Positions 11,054 through 22,292 are shown, numbered from the stretch's first letter. The stretch: DNA of 64,000 bases from Paramyrothecium sp. XJ0827 (GCA_020881915.1 JAJFPB010000005.1:2728001-2792000); one strand, 5' to 3'. The notes: generated from the letters alone by a model not told the origin. Translations and numbers: made by a program.

Positions 11054-11714
11054 CGTGAAGAAGTGTTGGTCGGATGGCCTGAGAAATGGCTGGTTGACGG
11101 TCGCGGGACTGGGGTTGAGCTCGGGCGTCGTGGTGTTGCTGGTGATGCCAGTTTACAATACGTCCCCCTCCACTTACAGTGAGCTTTGGACGACTGTGGC
11201 CACGAAAGCTCCAGGCTGCAGTGTGATTGGTCGAACGATAGGTACCTCAGCAGGCGGGTGACAAAAAAGACCATGCCATTACCCTTGACTTAAGTACACA
11301 TGTAAATAGGAAGAACTCATGAGAGTATTTGATTTGTCTTAAAACTTGTCTTCTTGAGGAACAAGAGTTATTATTATTCTTTTGTTCGAATTGGACTAGT
11401 TTTTGTCGCTTTGACAGGTCTTGCCTTTTAAGAATCAAGAAGGGTTCTAGGGTGAGAGTACCTTTTTTCTTCATTTTGTAAGGTAGCTTTTTTTTGTCAT
11501 GAGCTTGCTCTACTCCGGATTCTGTGGCGCCCCACCCATTCCGTCAGACACCCGCAGCCATTAACGACCCCGATGCTACCGAGGAAGCTCGGAGCTTACA
11601 AGAACCATTACCTTCCAATCATACTTCTACCGAAAGAAGAGGGCCCAGGTTGCAATCGCGTCATCTACCTACACAGAAAACAAGAGATTCCTCTTCAATC
11701 GAATTAAAGTTACA
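11054..11714. promoter_or_regulatory. Divergent promoter region OST2 / TMEM14-like
   Basis: The two start codons are 661 bases apart and face away from each other. The middle (about 11270-11480) is AT-rich relative to the surroundings with poly-T runs such as near 11463 and 11487. No coding frame is supported. Confidence 0.5.
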
Positions 11715-12177
11715 ATGGCAAGTCCCGCTCGCGCATTGCCCAAGCTGCCGAATCGTCAAGGTCGAGGCTCTGCGACTAACCCATACTAGGCTGCCAACCA
11801 ACAGCTCGAGTACGCCTCCTTCATCCTCGCCGCCCTGACTGCCGGCGGCGGCCTTATGGGCTACATCAAGGGTCGATCGGTCCCTTCTTTGATTGCCGGT
11901 GGTGCGGTTGGCATTCTCTGTGCGAGTTCCCCGTCCCTCTTCGGCTACCTGGCCTGGTAGAGCTAACCAACACACGTTTCTAGATGGCCTCGGTGGCTAC
12001 CGCCAGCAGAACCGTCAACCCTATGGCATCGAGTTGAGCTTGCTCGCCTCGATTATTCTGGGAGGCGCTTCCATTCCACGAGCGATCCGCCTCAGGAAGC
12101 CCGTTCCGATTGTTCTCAGCCTGCTGTCCACCTTTGGATTGCTGACGTTTGGCAACGCTTTCCGACAGTCGCTGTAG
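11715..12177 (+). CDS. TMEM14-family small mitochondrial membrane protein
   Basis: Three exons, 11715-11717 (the ATG alone), 11790-11919 and 11984-12177, give 108 residues, the usual size of the family. The core reads LEYASFILAALTAGGGLMGY, then SVPSLIAGGAVGILYGLGGY and a C-terminal pair of hydrophobic segments with IPRAIRLRKPVPIVLSLLS. About four membrane helices can be drawn. Human TMEM14C imports protoporphyrinogen into mitochondria for haem synthesis; transfer of that role to fungi is inference. The frame of exon 2 meets a stop immediately upstream (TAG, part of the acceptor), and no GT donor in the right phase exists after the ATG. The only fitting model uses a GC donor with perfect GCAAGT consensus directly after ATG, with a GACTAAC branch site. 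The coding body is secure; the first intron is inferred. Confidence 0.85.
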
Positions 12178-12486
12178 GAGACGGAGTTACACTTGTCGAG
12201 GTTATGTGCGCTGCAATGGACAAAAGGTCAATCAGTAGATCGATCGATAGGTTACGTCTTAGTTGATGGAGTTGAAAGTTCTCGTTAAATTCTCGTACAA
12301 TGATTCTCGTACATCGTACAACGACCTGCGCCAGTCAAATCTAAATCCCAGAAGAACCACCCGCTTCAACGCCAAATTCCATAACGGCATTGATGTACAT
12401 TGTTGACTTGAGTTGTCAGAAAAGTTCGATCGTGTAATCGGCGGTTTCGGTCGCCACGCCAAAACTGCTAGGCGTAGACGCAATCT
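12178..12486. terminator. Convergent 3' region TMEM14-like / CMC2
   Basis: These 309 bases separate two stop codons that face each other, so 3' UTRs and polyadenylation sites of both genes must lie here. Nothing coding is seen. Confidence 0.5.
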
Positions 12487-12776
12487 TCACAGGCCAAGAT
12501 CCTTCTCCTGTTGCTTGATCTTATCCCTTCGCTCGCGGGCAGCCGCTCGGTTGTCTGCCTGTGCCTTGGCGCGCTCCGCCCGTAGGCACTGATTCACCAT
12601 CTCTTTGGCGTCGTTGCAGCCCCCGGAGGCTTTGTGGAGGAAGCCTTTGGCATGACATTCTTCGAGGGCAGAAATTACTTCCTGGCAGGCTAGGACGAAG
12701 GGTTAGCAAGTCCTGACGGAGGCGGCACAAAAGGCGACATACCCAGGGCATTCTTGGTATGTAGATGGGGATGCAT
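12487..12776 (-). CDS. CMC2: Cytochrome c oxidase biogenesis factor CMC2 (twin CX9C)
   Basis: Exons 12776-12743 and 12689-12487 encode 78 residues. The protein starts MHPHLHTKN, the conserved opening of Cmc2, and carries two CX9C motifs ([11 protein letters not shown] and [11 protein letters not shown]), the signature of small intermembrane-space proteins oxidised by Mia40. A HAKGFL segment lies between them and a charged helical tail follows. Cmc2 helps assemble cytochrome c oxidase and cooperates with Cmc1. The gene is too small and split for long-ORF callers, since the first exon covers only 11 codons. The intron has a GTATGT donor and a GCTAACCC branch site. It is head to head with prefoldin 2. 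Confidence 0.93.
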
Positions 12777-13180
12777 TGTTGGCGCTTCTCTGGTGTCGAA
12801 GAATGGGTAACAGGATATCGAATTCGAAGGTTTCCAGGATCGAATGGGTCGGGCGGATCTACCGAACTAAAGCCCATTTTCCAGTGCAATTGCCATGGAC
12901 CTACTGCTCAATGGTGGTGTCGGCTCGGGACCCACCTTGAAATATTCCAGTAGTGGACGAGAGGTACATGTTGCTTCTGATTATGCGCTCAGGGTACCTA
13001 AGGTAGGTACCAGAGCATCAGACAATTCGCATCCACTCATTCTCCTCACGATATCGCGTTGAGTGAGCGTGTGAGCATAACGGCCTCCATCACTTGACAC
13101 ACAGTAGAAGATCTTGTCCTGCGAGATCACACATCGGAAGATTCCCTCGACCTTGCTTTTTTCTGCAAGTCTTTAGCACC
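12777..13180. promoter_or_regulatory. Divergent promoter region CMC2 / prefoldin 2 with palindromic element
   Basis: The start codons are 404 bases apart. Bases 12993-13011 (ggtacctaaggtaggtacc) form a near-palindrome with ggtacct arms; the same kind of sequence recurs in other intergenic regions of the window. Confidence 0.55.
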
Positions 13181-13803
13181 ATGGCCTCTCAGGCTCAGCT
13201 GCCTGCTAAGAAGCAGCAAGGTGCGCTTTTCAGCCTCTGTCGATATTCATCGCAGCTCACTGAATGTTACCTAGATCTCCAAGTCACCTACAGTAACTAC
13301 AAAAACACCCTTCAGCAAATAGCTCAGAAGATTGGTGACATTGAGCAAGAGGCGGAAGAACATAAGTAGGTGCCTTCGTGAAGCAGGAGGCACACTGCAC
13401 CCAGTCTCCAAGCCCACCACTCGCTTTTCAAAGCTCTATGCTTGAACCATCACCGGCACTCGTCTCATTCCTTTACTATGGGTATAGCGCTAACATATAT
13501 CCACAGACTGGTCCTAGAAACCCTCGAGCCGCTATCAGCAGACCGCAAGTGCTTCCGCCTGATAAATGGAGTGCTCGTGGAGAGGACTGTCGAAGAGGTA
13601 GTCCCCGCCCTGAAGACGAACCAAGACGGTCTGAAAAAGGTGCTCGACGATCTGGTCAAACAGTACAAGTCAAAACAGGACGAGTTGGACAAGTGGAAGG
13701 TACGTGGACCCAATCTCTCCTGTGCGGCTCTCCATAACCAGACCATGACTGACTTGAATACGAATTATAGAAGAAGAACAACGTGCAGGTTGTACAGCAA
13801 TAG
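13181..13803 (+). CDS. GIM4: Prefoldin subunit 2 (beta-type prefoldin)
   Basis: Four exons, 13181-13220, 13275-13365, 13507-13699 and 13771-13803, give 118 residues, the normal length. The sequence is two coiled-coil helices around a beta-hairpin: YKNTLQQIAQKIGDIEQEAE leads into LVLETLEPLSADRKCFRLI, NGVLVERTVEEVVPAL, and the second helix DGLKKVLDDLVKQYKSKQ. These are the conserved marks of subunit 2. The hexameric prefoldin complex passes unfolded actin and tubulin to the CCT chaperonin in the cytosol. The last exon is only 11 codons (KKKNNVQVVQQ) and follows a GTACGT...ATTATAG intron. All phases close. Confidence 0.95.
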
Positions 13804-16800
13804 CTACAATCAGATAAAGAATATATCAAGAAAGCCAGAAAAAAACTTCAAATGCAATTCTAACCAGTCCATTCATTGTGCAGAGACTGCTTAGAATATT
13901 GACCTTCCTCGTGCTTGAATGTGCGAGTTTTTGAAAGGATATCTCGTGGCTGTGGGGTTTCTGGATATTGTGACAGCTTCTGGCGCACAAGGCCGAAATT
14001 CACGGTGCTTCCTTGCTTCCGCCAAAGACGTCATGTTATGCGTCGTATCTGTGCCCGTTGACGAGGCCTTCAAACCAGGCTCAAACTCAGGATGCTGCTG
14101 CAGGGCAGCCCGGCGCGGGGCAGAGTCGAGGTGTGTGGTGTGGGTGTGTGCGTGCGTTGTACAATTGGATGCGACGCAACCCGGGCAGTGAGACGCCTCA
14201 ATGCCCAACGACTTTCAACTACAGGGCCGTCATGATACGTGATCATTTTATTCATGGACAACAAGGCTGTTTCAGCGTAGATGGTGTGGTCTTGACCGGA
14301 ATACAATATCAGTTCCGCAATCCAGACGGCCATGGGATCTTGGCGCAAACATTTTCAGTTACCCAACGGCAGAGCCCACCATCCCGATGAACATCTTTTG
14401 AGATGGTTTAGAGATAAATGATTTATATCTGCGGGACCCTTGGAAGAGCTCGTAGCCCTTATTGTCAAGTTGTATATCCTTTCAATGTAGCATGCGTTGG
14501 TCGTGCCCGACGCAAAATGCGCTCGTGAGTTTGAAACCTTGCATTCACGGCATCGCACAGCCTCTTTGGGCCCTCGTCAAGATTTGCAATTCGCGACTGG
14601 CCTTGCTTTCAAGTCAGCTCCGGATCTACCGAACATTAGCGCCAGCTCAGCAAGCAAGTAATGCATTATCCTGCAGGCCTGGAATTCCGTGCACACGGTA
14701 GGGTTGCATTCTCCCACACCGGCTCCATTCATCGTGGATTGGGTAGTCAATCTACGGCCGCGATAGTGCTCTTGACTTGCCAGGGGATGCGGGACTTCCC
14801 TTGACTGCCTTTTGATGGAGTGCGTTGTCTAGACCCGGATCCTGATGAGACGGCCGGTATGCACCAACGACGCAGGCACTTAAAAGTTGACCAAGGCCCA
14901 ATTGGCTGCTTGTTTCTTGCAGGAGTTAGGCTCGATCTACCTTGCTTGAGCCTCCACCACTTCACTTGGACCCTCCTGTACGTCAGGAAATCGGAACCGG
15001 ATAGGTCGTTGGTTCAGGCTTGGGCCAAAAGTGACATGGCCAAGGAGGCATCAGCATCAGACAGGACTAGTGTCTTGACCTGTTCTCGGGAACGGGCCAT
15101 TGTCAAATGGCCGGGCATCATCACCCACCATTTCAGCCAGTTCCATCGCATTGGGCAGCGTTTCTACTCGCCAGCAACCCAAGGCCAGGTACCATAAGGC
15201 AGACGGCACGGTACCGCACCGCACATCCTCCCGATGCCACCTGGGGATCCTTGAGGGAGGGGGGAGGGAAGGACCCCAAATCCTTCGCCCGCGGCCAGGT
15301 TTCGCGAATCTTGCCGCCCTTCAAATGAACAAGGATTGGTATTTGGCTGAAATCTTGGACGCCGTAGAAGGCTCCGTTGCGTCTCACCGCCTCGTCGCGA
15401 AAGGAACGAGCCCGCTTGCTCTTGGCTTGATATGGGATGGTAATGCATCTAACCCATGGCTGCTCTTTTATCACCCCTTCGTCATGTGCTATATCCCATG
15501 CTGCGCCGAGCTTACCGCAGGTAGTATGCACGGTACTTCACCAGACTTCGTTTCAACTCCTTCATCCGTTTGACTATCTATGGGTAAAGTAGAGAAGTCA
15601 AGCTCATGCAGGCGTACGCCTTCCATTCTCCTTACCTTTTCAATCACTCCAAATGTGAAATACCTATAGTACCTCACCGTGCTGAGGTACAAGTACAAGG
15701 TAAGGCGTTGAAAACCCGGGGAGGGCCTCAAGTATGGCAACGTACCGCTGGTCTTTGTGGCTGCTGGAGGAGTGGGAAGAACTGGAGTTGTACACAAAGC
15801 CTGTTAGTGGGGGACTCGTAGCAGTGCCACAACACGTAACAGGTCCAAGTATCTTGAAGTGACGCACCCGTCCGGATACCCGCAAGCAGTAAGCACCTAC
15901 GAGGGGGAACATGGAGCTTGGGCCCCATTTTTAGCATTTGTTATTCCCACCGATGACATCCCGGTCGTTCTTTGTTGACCGCACGTTGGGCTTCATCCTC
16001 GCATCCTGCAAGAATAGCTACCCCACGTCCATTCTTTGCTCTCCACCATATGCACCTAGCTGCTGCGACCTAGGACGCGAGACAACTCAGACACCCTCTT
16101 CCGCAAGAAAAGGTACGGGCAAGACCAGCCTCAATCCCCAGACGCCCCTCCATCTTCGCCTATTCTTGGCTCTGTTTCCTTGCTCCTTCCCACCCCCGGC
16201 TTGTTCGTGTCGCGACGCCCATCCCGTATACTTACTGACGCGGATTGACAGCGAATTGAGCATCCAGACCCTTCGAGATCCGGCCCCCTCGTGTAACATC
16301 GCATCACGGTTGCGTTCCCGGCGCCCCGTCGACAAGCGCGACGCCTCCCGTCTGCGCTCTGCCGCTTCCTGCACGGCCATATCTTCCGTAGCCTTGTTGC
16401 AGCCCAGCGCTTTCCTGTGTATCGTCCAACGCAAGTCGCGCTCATTCCCAGAGCCTATCCCAACCTGCTCGACAAGAATCGACGCTTAGCATCCCGCGCA
16501 CGCCCCGCTGGACTCGGCCTTGTCAATACCTTCATCGCCCAGAAGCTCTAGTCGGCGCACACGGTTAGGTAGGTCGCAAGCTGTGGATTGCTGCAGTTGC
16601 GGGCCCACCCCCCTTCCCCATCCCATCTTCTCCTTCTCTTCCCATCGGGCTCCCGCCTATCGTCCCAACCCACCCTCACTCCCCTTCCATTAGAGGGCCC
16701 TGGAGCAAGGCGTCATAGCCCCGGAGCCCCGGGCCAGGGACGGACGGTGTGAGCGCGATCAGGTCAGGAACCGTCAATCCCCGGCTGACGCATCTCTGCA

Positions 16801-16943
16801 GCTGGAACCCGCCACCCCAAACCTTGCTAGCCCTACTATCTGCGACGTGGCCAAGGTGAACACATCATCGCCAGACACCCTAGCTGTACCAACCCGAGCG
16901 CGGATTAACTAGGGACGCTAGCACCCGCTGCAGGTAGCCAAAT
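13804..16943. other. Long intergenic region upstream of HAP3
   Basis: About 3.1 kb without a supported gene. Bases 16120-16700 are pyrimidine-rich on the plus strand and probably belong to the promoter or long 5' leader of HAP3; a 183-codon open frame at 15938-16489 is Ser/Arg/Pro/Cys-rich with no domain and is taken as chance or a leader frame. A pair of inverted short repeats (tacctatagtacctcacc and gaggtacaagtacaaggtaagg) lies at about 15660-15705. Confidence 0.5.
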
Positions 16944-18000
16944 ATGTCCGACTCCCCCCAATCTCCTCCAAAGGATGTCGACAATGGTGCACAGTCACCC
17001 GACGAAGAAGGACAAATGAATGAACAGCAAGACCCACAGTCTAACGAGCTCGCTGGCTATGAGTTTGAGGGGGTTAAGGAGCAAGATAGGTGGTTGCCTA
17101 TAGCCAATGGTATGTGCTTACTCGTCGCCTCCGGGCGCCCCCCCGTTGCTGGGCTCTCCGTGATTTGTTCGTCAAGCCATGCGTGCTGCTCATCTTCGTA
17201 GCCTCGCATACTTGATCCGATCATGGCTCACGATTCGCCCATGGCCTCGGGAGGCGTTCCTGGCGCTCCGTTGATCCCATCATCCTCTTCCAGAGGTGAA
17301 AAAGCAGATGAATTCGATGCTAACATTCGCAACTTTGCACCAGTTGCTCGAATTATGAAGAATGCACTGCCCGATAACGCCAAGATTGCGAAAGAAGCCA
17401 AGGAGTGCATGCAGGAATGTGTTAGCGAGTTCATCAGCTTTATTACCAGCGAAGGTTAGTTACTGGCACTATTCAACTAGCCCTTTGCCACGATGCACTT
17501 ATGCCCATGCATTCAAACCATGTCGTTTGAAGCTTCCAACAAACTGCTAGCGTCGACCCCCAAGTTTGCTCCAGCCCACAATTTACTGATGCCGTGCTGA
17601 TAGCTTCGGAAAAATGCCAACAAGAAAAACGCAAGACGGTCAATGGCGAGGACATCCTATTCGCTATGACTTCGCTCGGTTTTGAGAACTACTCCGAGGC
17701 TCTCAAGGTCTACCTGTCGAAATATCGCGAGGTATCTGAGGCACCACATTCAGCCATGACCGGAGTATTGAATACTGACACGAGTGATAGCAACAAAACC
17801 AATCAAATCGAGATCGCGTCATGGAGAACAGTGGCTGGTCCAATTCAATGATGTCGGGAGATAAGCCTGATGCTGGCGCGCCCGTCGGAGACTTCCCCCC
17901 TGGCGAGGGTCCCAACAGTGTCGAAGGAGGGGCTGACCCGAATTACATGTACGGCTCTCAAGCTGGCCACAATGGTGCCGCTGCCGGTGACGGCTACTAG
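16944..18000 (+). CDS. HAP3: CCAAT-binding complex subunit B (HAP3/NF-YB)
   Basis: Exons 16944-17109, 17344-17454, 17604-17731 and 17791-18000 give 204 residues. The histone-fold core is almost textbook: [68 protein letters not shown] and [14 protein letters not shown], spanning about residues 46-135. It pairs with HAP5 (NF-YC) and, with HAP2, binds CCAAT boxes in the nucleus; in filamentous fungi the complex also works with HapX in iron and redox control. The N terminus is acidic and Gln-rich; the C-terminal tail is Gly/Asn-rich. Intron 1 is unusually long (234 nt) and holds an ATG in frame with exon 2 (see findings). Confidence 0.95.
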
Positions 18001-19109
18001 GAAGTGGCATCCGAGCATGAGAGTGAGTGAACCTTGTCTCACGGAGGATCATGGACTTGTCTTGCACAAGAGTCTCCTGCTTCCAAGAACACCGGATCAC
18101 ACTCCCTTGCACTTCATGGTGCGGCATCCATGGATATGGATGGGAAAAGTCCAGCATGTACAAAAATTGACATTCGGGCTCTCCGCAACGTAGCTCTAAC
18201 TTGAGCAAGGATCAGCTGTATATGATAACATGGGTATGAATGTGCGGGACGTGATGGGATGGATGTTGGTGTTCTCGAGGATTTAATCTTGACGATGTAC
18301 TCCTTATTGGGGTTGGGTTATTCAACAACTTGGTTTGAGAAACAAAGGCGGAGTTGCAACGGGGCAACTGCACAATACAGATTACTGACATTGCAGACCA
18401 AAGGGTGAGACGTCTCCGGCAATGCATAAGATATGAAGCTCATGAGCTTTCGATTATATTATTGCAGCGGGTTACGTTCTCAAATGTATCGCTCAAGAAT
18501 TTTATATTGGTGTCCTAGGCTTTTATTCTAGATATACTTGCGTCACTGCACTTTGAGATGGTATTTATGGATTCGTCACTGCATACCTCGTCGTCCTACC
18601 TTAAAACGGGCCCAAGATACCTTACTCCGTGCACCACGTTCAAATCACGTTAACCGAACTTGAAGCGGGCTGCCGCTCGTAGGTAAATGGGGCGGTGAAC
18701 AAAGAGGGATGCAAGGCACGTGTGCGACCCCACTGTTATCAATATTGATTGGCACTAAAAAGACAAAGGAAAAAAAAAAATACAGCTTAGCGGCTAGAGG
18801 TTTCAGTGGTTGCCTGAGTCCCGCCTTGACCACCACCACCATCATCATCGGGCTGTTCTCAACACCAATCCACCGTGCTTCTTGCCATCGCGACTCGACG
18901 TGGGCCTCGAGATTGCTGTTAATAGCGCCGTCTCCATTTCTGAACATGCAATACAAAAGCCTGTCAATCTTCACGCAGCGCAACGACGAGCTTATGATTA
19001 CACCTTGAACGAGCAGCCGCATTGAGCGACGCCGCCACCGCCACCTACCAACCTGCGGTCGCAGCAGCAACAGCACAGCAACAACAAGAAGACTTTTCCC
19101 CCGCACTCT
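18001..19109. other. Intergenic between HAP3 and RRN3
   Basis: About 1.1 kb with HAP3 3' UTR and RRN3 promoter. A poly-A run sits near 18768-18779 and a CAG/CAA-rich stretch near 19060-19090 just before the RRN3 start. A 240-codon minus-strand frame overlapping RRN3 is a shadow of its coding bias. Confidence 0.5.
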
Positions 19110-21161
19110 ATGCGACCCTTCACTCCCATGGCGAAGACGATGTCCAGTACTGTCACCAACACCGTGACCCCGATCAAGTCGATTCTCAAACCCGCCTCGG
19201 TGCTTGGTAGGAGGAAGGCGCAGGATGATGACACACCTGATCCCACGGAAAACCCAAGTAAGCGACGCAAAGTCTTCTTCGACGATATCCGCAACGTGAC
19301 GTATGAGGTCGGCCGCCGGACAATGGAGGAGGTCAAGATGGAGGTACGGTCGGCGCTGGAGGATCACTTGCGTGGGAACGACGGACCTTACGACACCTTG
19401 AAGGAACTATTTGCCAACGATAAGCAACGCTATCTACCCCCCGTAGTGGGCGAAGAAGACGACACGCTGAAGCCGCATGAGCTTCAGGTTTATGTCATGG
19501 CCTTGACGAGCTGCATCCCCATTTTGAAGGACAAGGAGTGCAACGGACTGGTCAGGACCATTTTGAAGTGTTCCTGGCTTGGCCGCGATGAGAAGTTCGT
19601 CAAAGTGTATACGCATTTCTTGGCTGCTTTGGTAAGCGCACAGGGCTCCTATCTCATGTCTGTTTTGGGCATGATGGTAGAGAAGTTCTACGACAGCCGT
19701 CCGTCTACCTGGTCGGTGCCCGATTTCCCCGAAGTGAGCCGCGATACGATGCGAGACAGGCTGCACTCGACTCTTCAATATCTACTTCAAATGTTCCCCG
19801 CTGCTAGAACAGTGCTGGAGAACCTCCTCAACACCAAGTTCCCGTTTCCCGACGAGTCCTTGCGCACACACATGGCCTACATTCACAACATTTTACGAGT
19901 CAAAGATTACGTTTCGGACTTGCAAGACGAGGTCCTAGATCTGATACTAAACCGCGTTGTCAAGATCGATTCGCAAATGCAGGTAGATCTGGAAGACATG
20001 GATGACGACGTAACGACGGCGGTCATGTTTGCCCTTCGAGAAACGGCCCGAGAATCATCAGACTGGGAGGATGATGAGCTGGACGATAGCGATACGGAGT
20101 CGGTCGACAGCGATGACCCTGACTTTGATCAAGAGGCGGCCAGGATCAAGACGGTCAAAGAGAGCGTCGAGAAGATGGACGCTGTTCTGGATACGCTGTT
20201 CAAAGTGTACACGCCCCATTTCTTGAATCCCGGCTCGGACAAGGCATTCGACGTATTCACCATCATTCTCCGCGAGTTCGACCACATGGTTTTGCCGACT
20301 TATAAATCTCGCCACACACAGTTCCTCATCTTTCACTTCGCACAGCTACACGAGCGGCTTACCGACGCTTTCTGCGGCCAGCTGATTGCGACAGCTTTCC
20401 AAGGAAACACACCCAATGTGCTAAAGCAAGCTGCTGCGGCTTACCTGGCGAGCTTCGTTGCACGTGGCGCGCACGTTCCACGCAGCCTTGTGCGCACGAT
20501 TTTCCTCCTGCTCATCCACCATCTTGAGCAATACCGCAAGAAATACGAGCCCGTCTGCCGCGGGCCTGACCTAAAACGGTTCCACCCGTACTACAGCCTG
20601 CTCCAGGCCACCCTCTATATCTTCTGCTTCCGTTGGCAAGACCTAGTTTTGTCGGCGCCTGAGGTGGTTGATCCCGAAGACCCAGCATCCTATATTGGCC
20701 AAGACCTAGATTGGATCGGATCTTGTAGGAAGGATCTGTCAATCCATATATTCGGCAAGCTGAATCCGCTCAAAGTCTGTGCGCCAGTCATCGTGGAAGA
20801 ATTCTCCCGCCTAGCACACCGGCTCAACTTCATGTACGTTTATCCTCTGGTGGAGTCCAACAAGCGCGTCCGTCTCACCCAGTACCTCTCTGCAACATAC
20901 TCCACGGGTGGTGCTTTGCGGGACGCGGGCTACGAAGCTCAGGACGAGAGCTTCCACCAGCTGGATCCTTACTTTCCGTTTGATCCATACCAGCTACCCA
21001 TTAGCAAGCGCTGGCTGGTCGGAGATTATGTGCACTGGAAAGCAATTCCGGGTTTGAATGCGGAAGATGAAGATGACAGTGATGACATGGAAGATGACGA
21101 TGGCGATGAGGAGCTCGAAGAAGGAACCGCAACTGATAGCGAGGGCGAGGACGACGAATGA
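19110..21161 (+). CDS. RRN3: RNA polymerase I transcription initiation factor RRN3 (TIF-IA)
   Basis: A single uninterrupted exon of 683 codons. RRN3 binds Pol I and recruits it to the core factor at the rDNA promoter in the nucleolus. Recognisable stretches are YVMALTSCIPILKDKECNGL, HFLAALVSAQGSYLMSVL, the HEAT-like region with DRLHSTLQYLLQMFP, the acidic loop near residues 318-340 (DDELDDSDTESVDSDD), then RHTQFLIFHFAQ, AAAYLASFVARGAHVP and CRGPDLKRFHPYYSLLQAT. The C terminus is another long acidic tail. Such acidic, Ser-containing patches are where TOR-dependent phosphorylation acts in other species; that is inferred here. The start could be residue 1 or the second Met at 19128; the family core is unaffected. 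Confidence 0.95.
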   Translation: MRPFTPMAKTMSSTVTNTVTPIKSILKPASVLGRRKAQDDDTPDPTENPSKRRKVFFDDIRNVTYEVGRRTMEEVKMEVRSALEDHLRGNDGPYDTLKELFANDKQRYLPPVVGEEDDTLKPHELQVYVMALTSCIPILKDKECNGLVRTILKCSWLGRDEKFVKVYTHFLAALVSAQGSYLMSVLGMMVEKFYDSRPSTWSVPDFPEVSRDTMRDRLHSTLQYLLQMFPAARTVLENLLNTKFPFPDESLRTHMAYIHNILRVKDYVSDLQDEVLDLILNRVVKIDSQMQVDLEDMDDDVTTAVMFALRETARESSDWEDDELDDSDTESVDSDDPDFDQEAARIKTVKESVEKMDAVLDTLFKVYTPHFLNPGSDKAFDVFTIILREFDHMVLPTYKSRHTQFLIFHFAQLHERLTDAFCGQLIATAFQGNTPNVLKQAAAAYLASFVARGAHVPRSLVRTIFLLLIHHLEQYRKKYEPVCRGPDLKRFHPYYSLLQATLYIFCFRWQDLVLSAPEVVDPEDPASYIGQDLDWIGSCRKDLSIHIFGKLNPLKVCAPVIVEEFSRLAHRLNFMYVYPLVESNKRVRLTQYLSATYSTGGALRDAGYEAQDESFHQLDPYFPFDPYQLPISKRWLVGDYVHWKAIPGLNAEDEDDSDDMEDDDGDEELEEGTATDSEGEDDE

Positions 21162-22292
21162 TGGATCCGTTTCTCCTCGGCTCTTGGCGTCGAGTTGGGC
21201 CCTTCGTTGGAGCATCCTCTTCATGACACATCTGGGATTTGATTTGGTGTTTTACATGTATGGCATGAGCGTGGAGTTTGGAAAAAGGTCTGGTTTACAA
21301 AAAGTACCATGATTGAACGGCGTTTTTCGTAATTAATACGATGGATTCCAAGAGTGCTCAAGTCCGGTGCCATTGCCAGCTCAGTGGCTCACCAGCGCAT
21401 GTGCCCGCTGTCCTCAGCCCTATGACGATTGGTTCCCGTTACGCTACGTGCCAGTAGCCGTGTACCTTACATGCCGAGGGCGCCTGAGGTCCCGCCGTGA
21501 GAGCGTGTAAGTGGCGCGACTGGAGTAGAATAAAAATCCGGAGGTCGCAATGGGAGGTTGCCCGCGGCGTCCCAGAGGTGGCCGAATTGGGACGGATTAC
21601 CCCGATGAGCGAACAGGGCGCGGATGTAGTCTATGTAAGCCTTCTGGCCTCTTCTAACCGACCAGCGGACCAGGGGAAAATGGGATAATATCCTGGGCAC
21701 ATCCGCCAAAAATGCCCGCTCTTACTCGCATTGTCGCACCGCGAGCCCCGAGGGTCCCATCCCTGCCTCCAATCATTTAGAAGGCTGAAGTAGTCGGGCG
21801 ATTACACTTGTCGTTTCCTCTTCTTGCCCCCTCCGGAGCCCCCCCCCTTCCATCTCTCATCCATTTGCGACCCGGCGTATTCGAATGCGCCAGCGCCCAT
21901 TACGTTATCTCGCAGATCCGGACCCAACGTTGCACGATCTGCTGCCATAGACGCCGTACCCTTGGGGATAACACCACCGCCCTGCCGTTCCCTGCCGGAA
22001 CAACCCCGCCAAGGGCCTTCCACCGCGTGGGGTTACGTCGCTGCCTGTGTGTTTTGCGTTCGTCCGGGCGGACAGGACCAGGGCAGGAGGATCCTGCAGC
22101 GACCGCTCTGCAGCTCTCCCGCCTCGCCTGGCCTCGCCTTGCCTCACAACGCAGCGCAACGCAGCGCAACGCAACGCGGAACAGGTTGGGACGAGCAAAG
22201 GACATCGCAATCCGGGCCTCACCGGTCGTCGCTCTCGGGGCGTGGGCTTACTTACAGCTTCCCGTTGGCCGCCAAGGCCACTCGTGTCAACC
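21162..22292. other. Intergenic / promoter region of the bZIP gene
   Basis: About 1.1 kb without a supported gene. The part 21800-22290 is GC-rich and contains a tandem gcagcgcaac repeat (see separate entry). It should contain the bZIP promoter and 5' leader. Confidence 0.5.
22149..22178. repeat. Short tandem repeat (gcagcgcaac units)
   Basis: Imperfect direct repeats of about 10 bases built on cgcaacgcag, lying about 115 bases upstream of the first ATG of the bZIP gene. Confidence 0.7.

Noticed and set aside
15938..16489. 183-codon plus-strand open frame
   Set aside because: Ser/Pro/Arg/Cys-rich translation with no domain or splice context; sits in a pyrimidine-rich upstream region of HAP3.
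18645..19367. 240-codon minus-strand open frame overlapping the RRN3 start
   Set aside because: Shadow of RRN3 codon bias and leader repeats; no recognisable domain.
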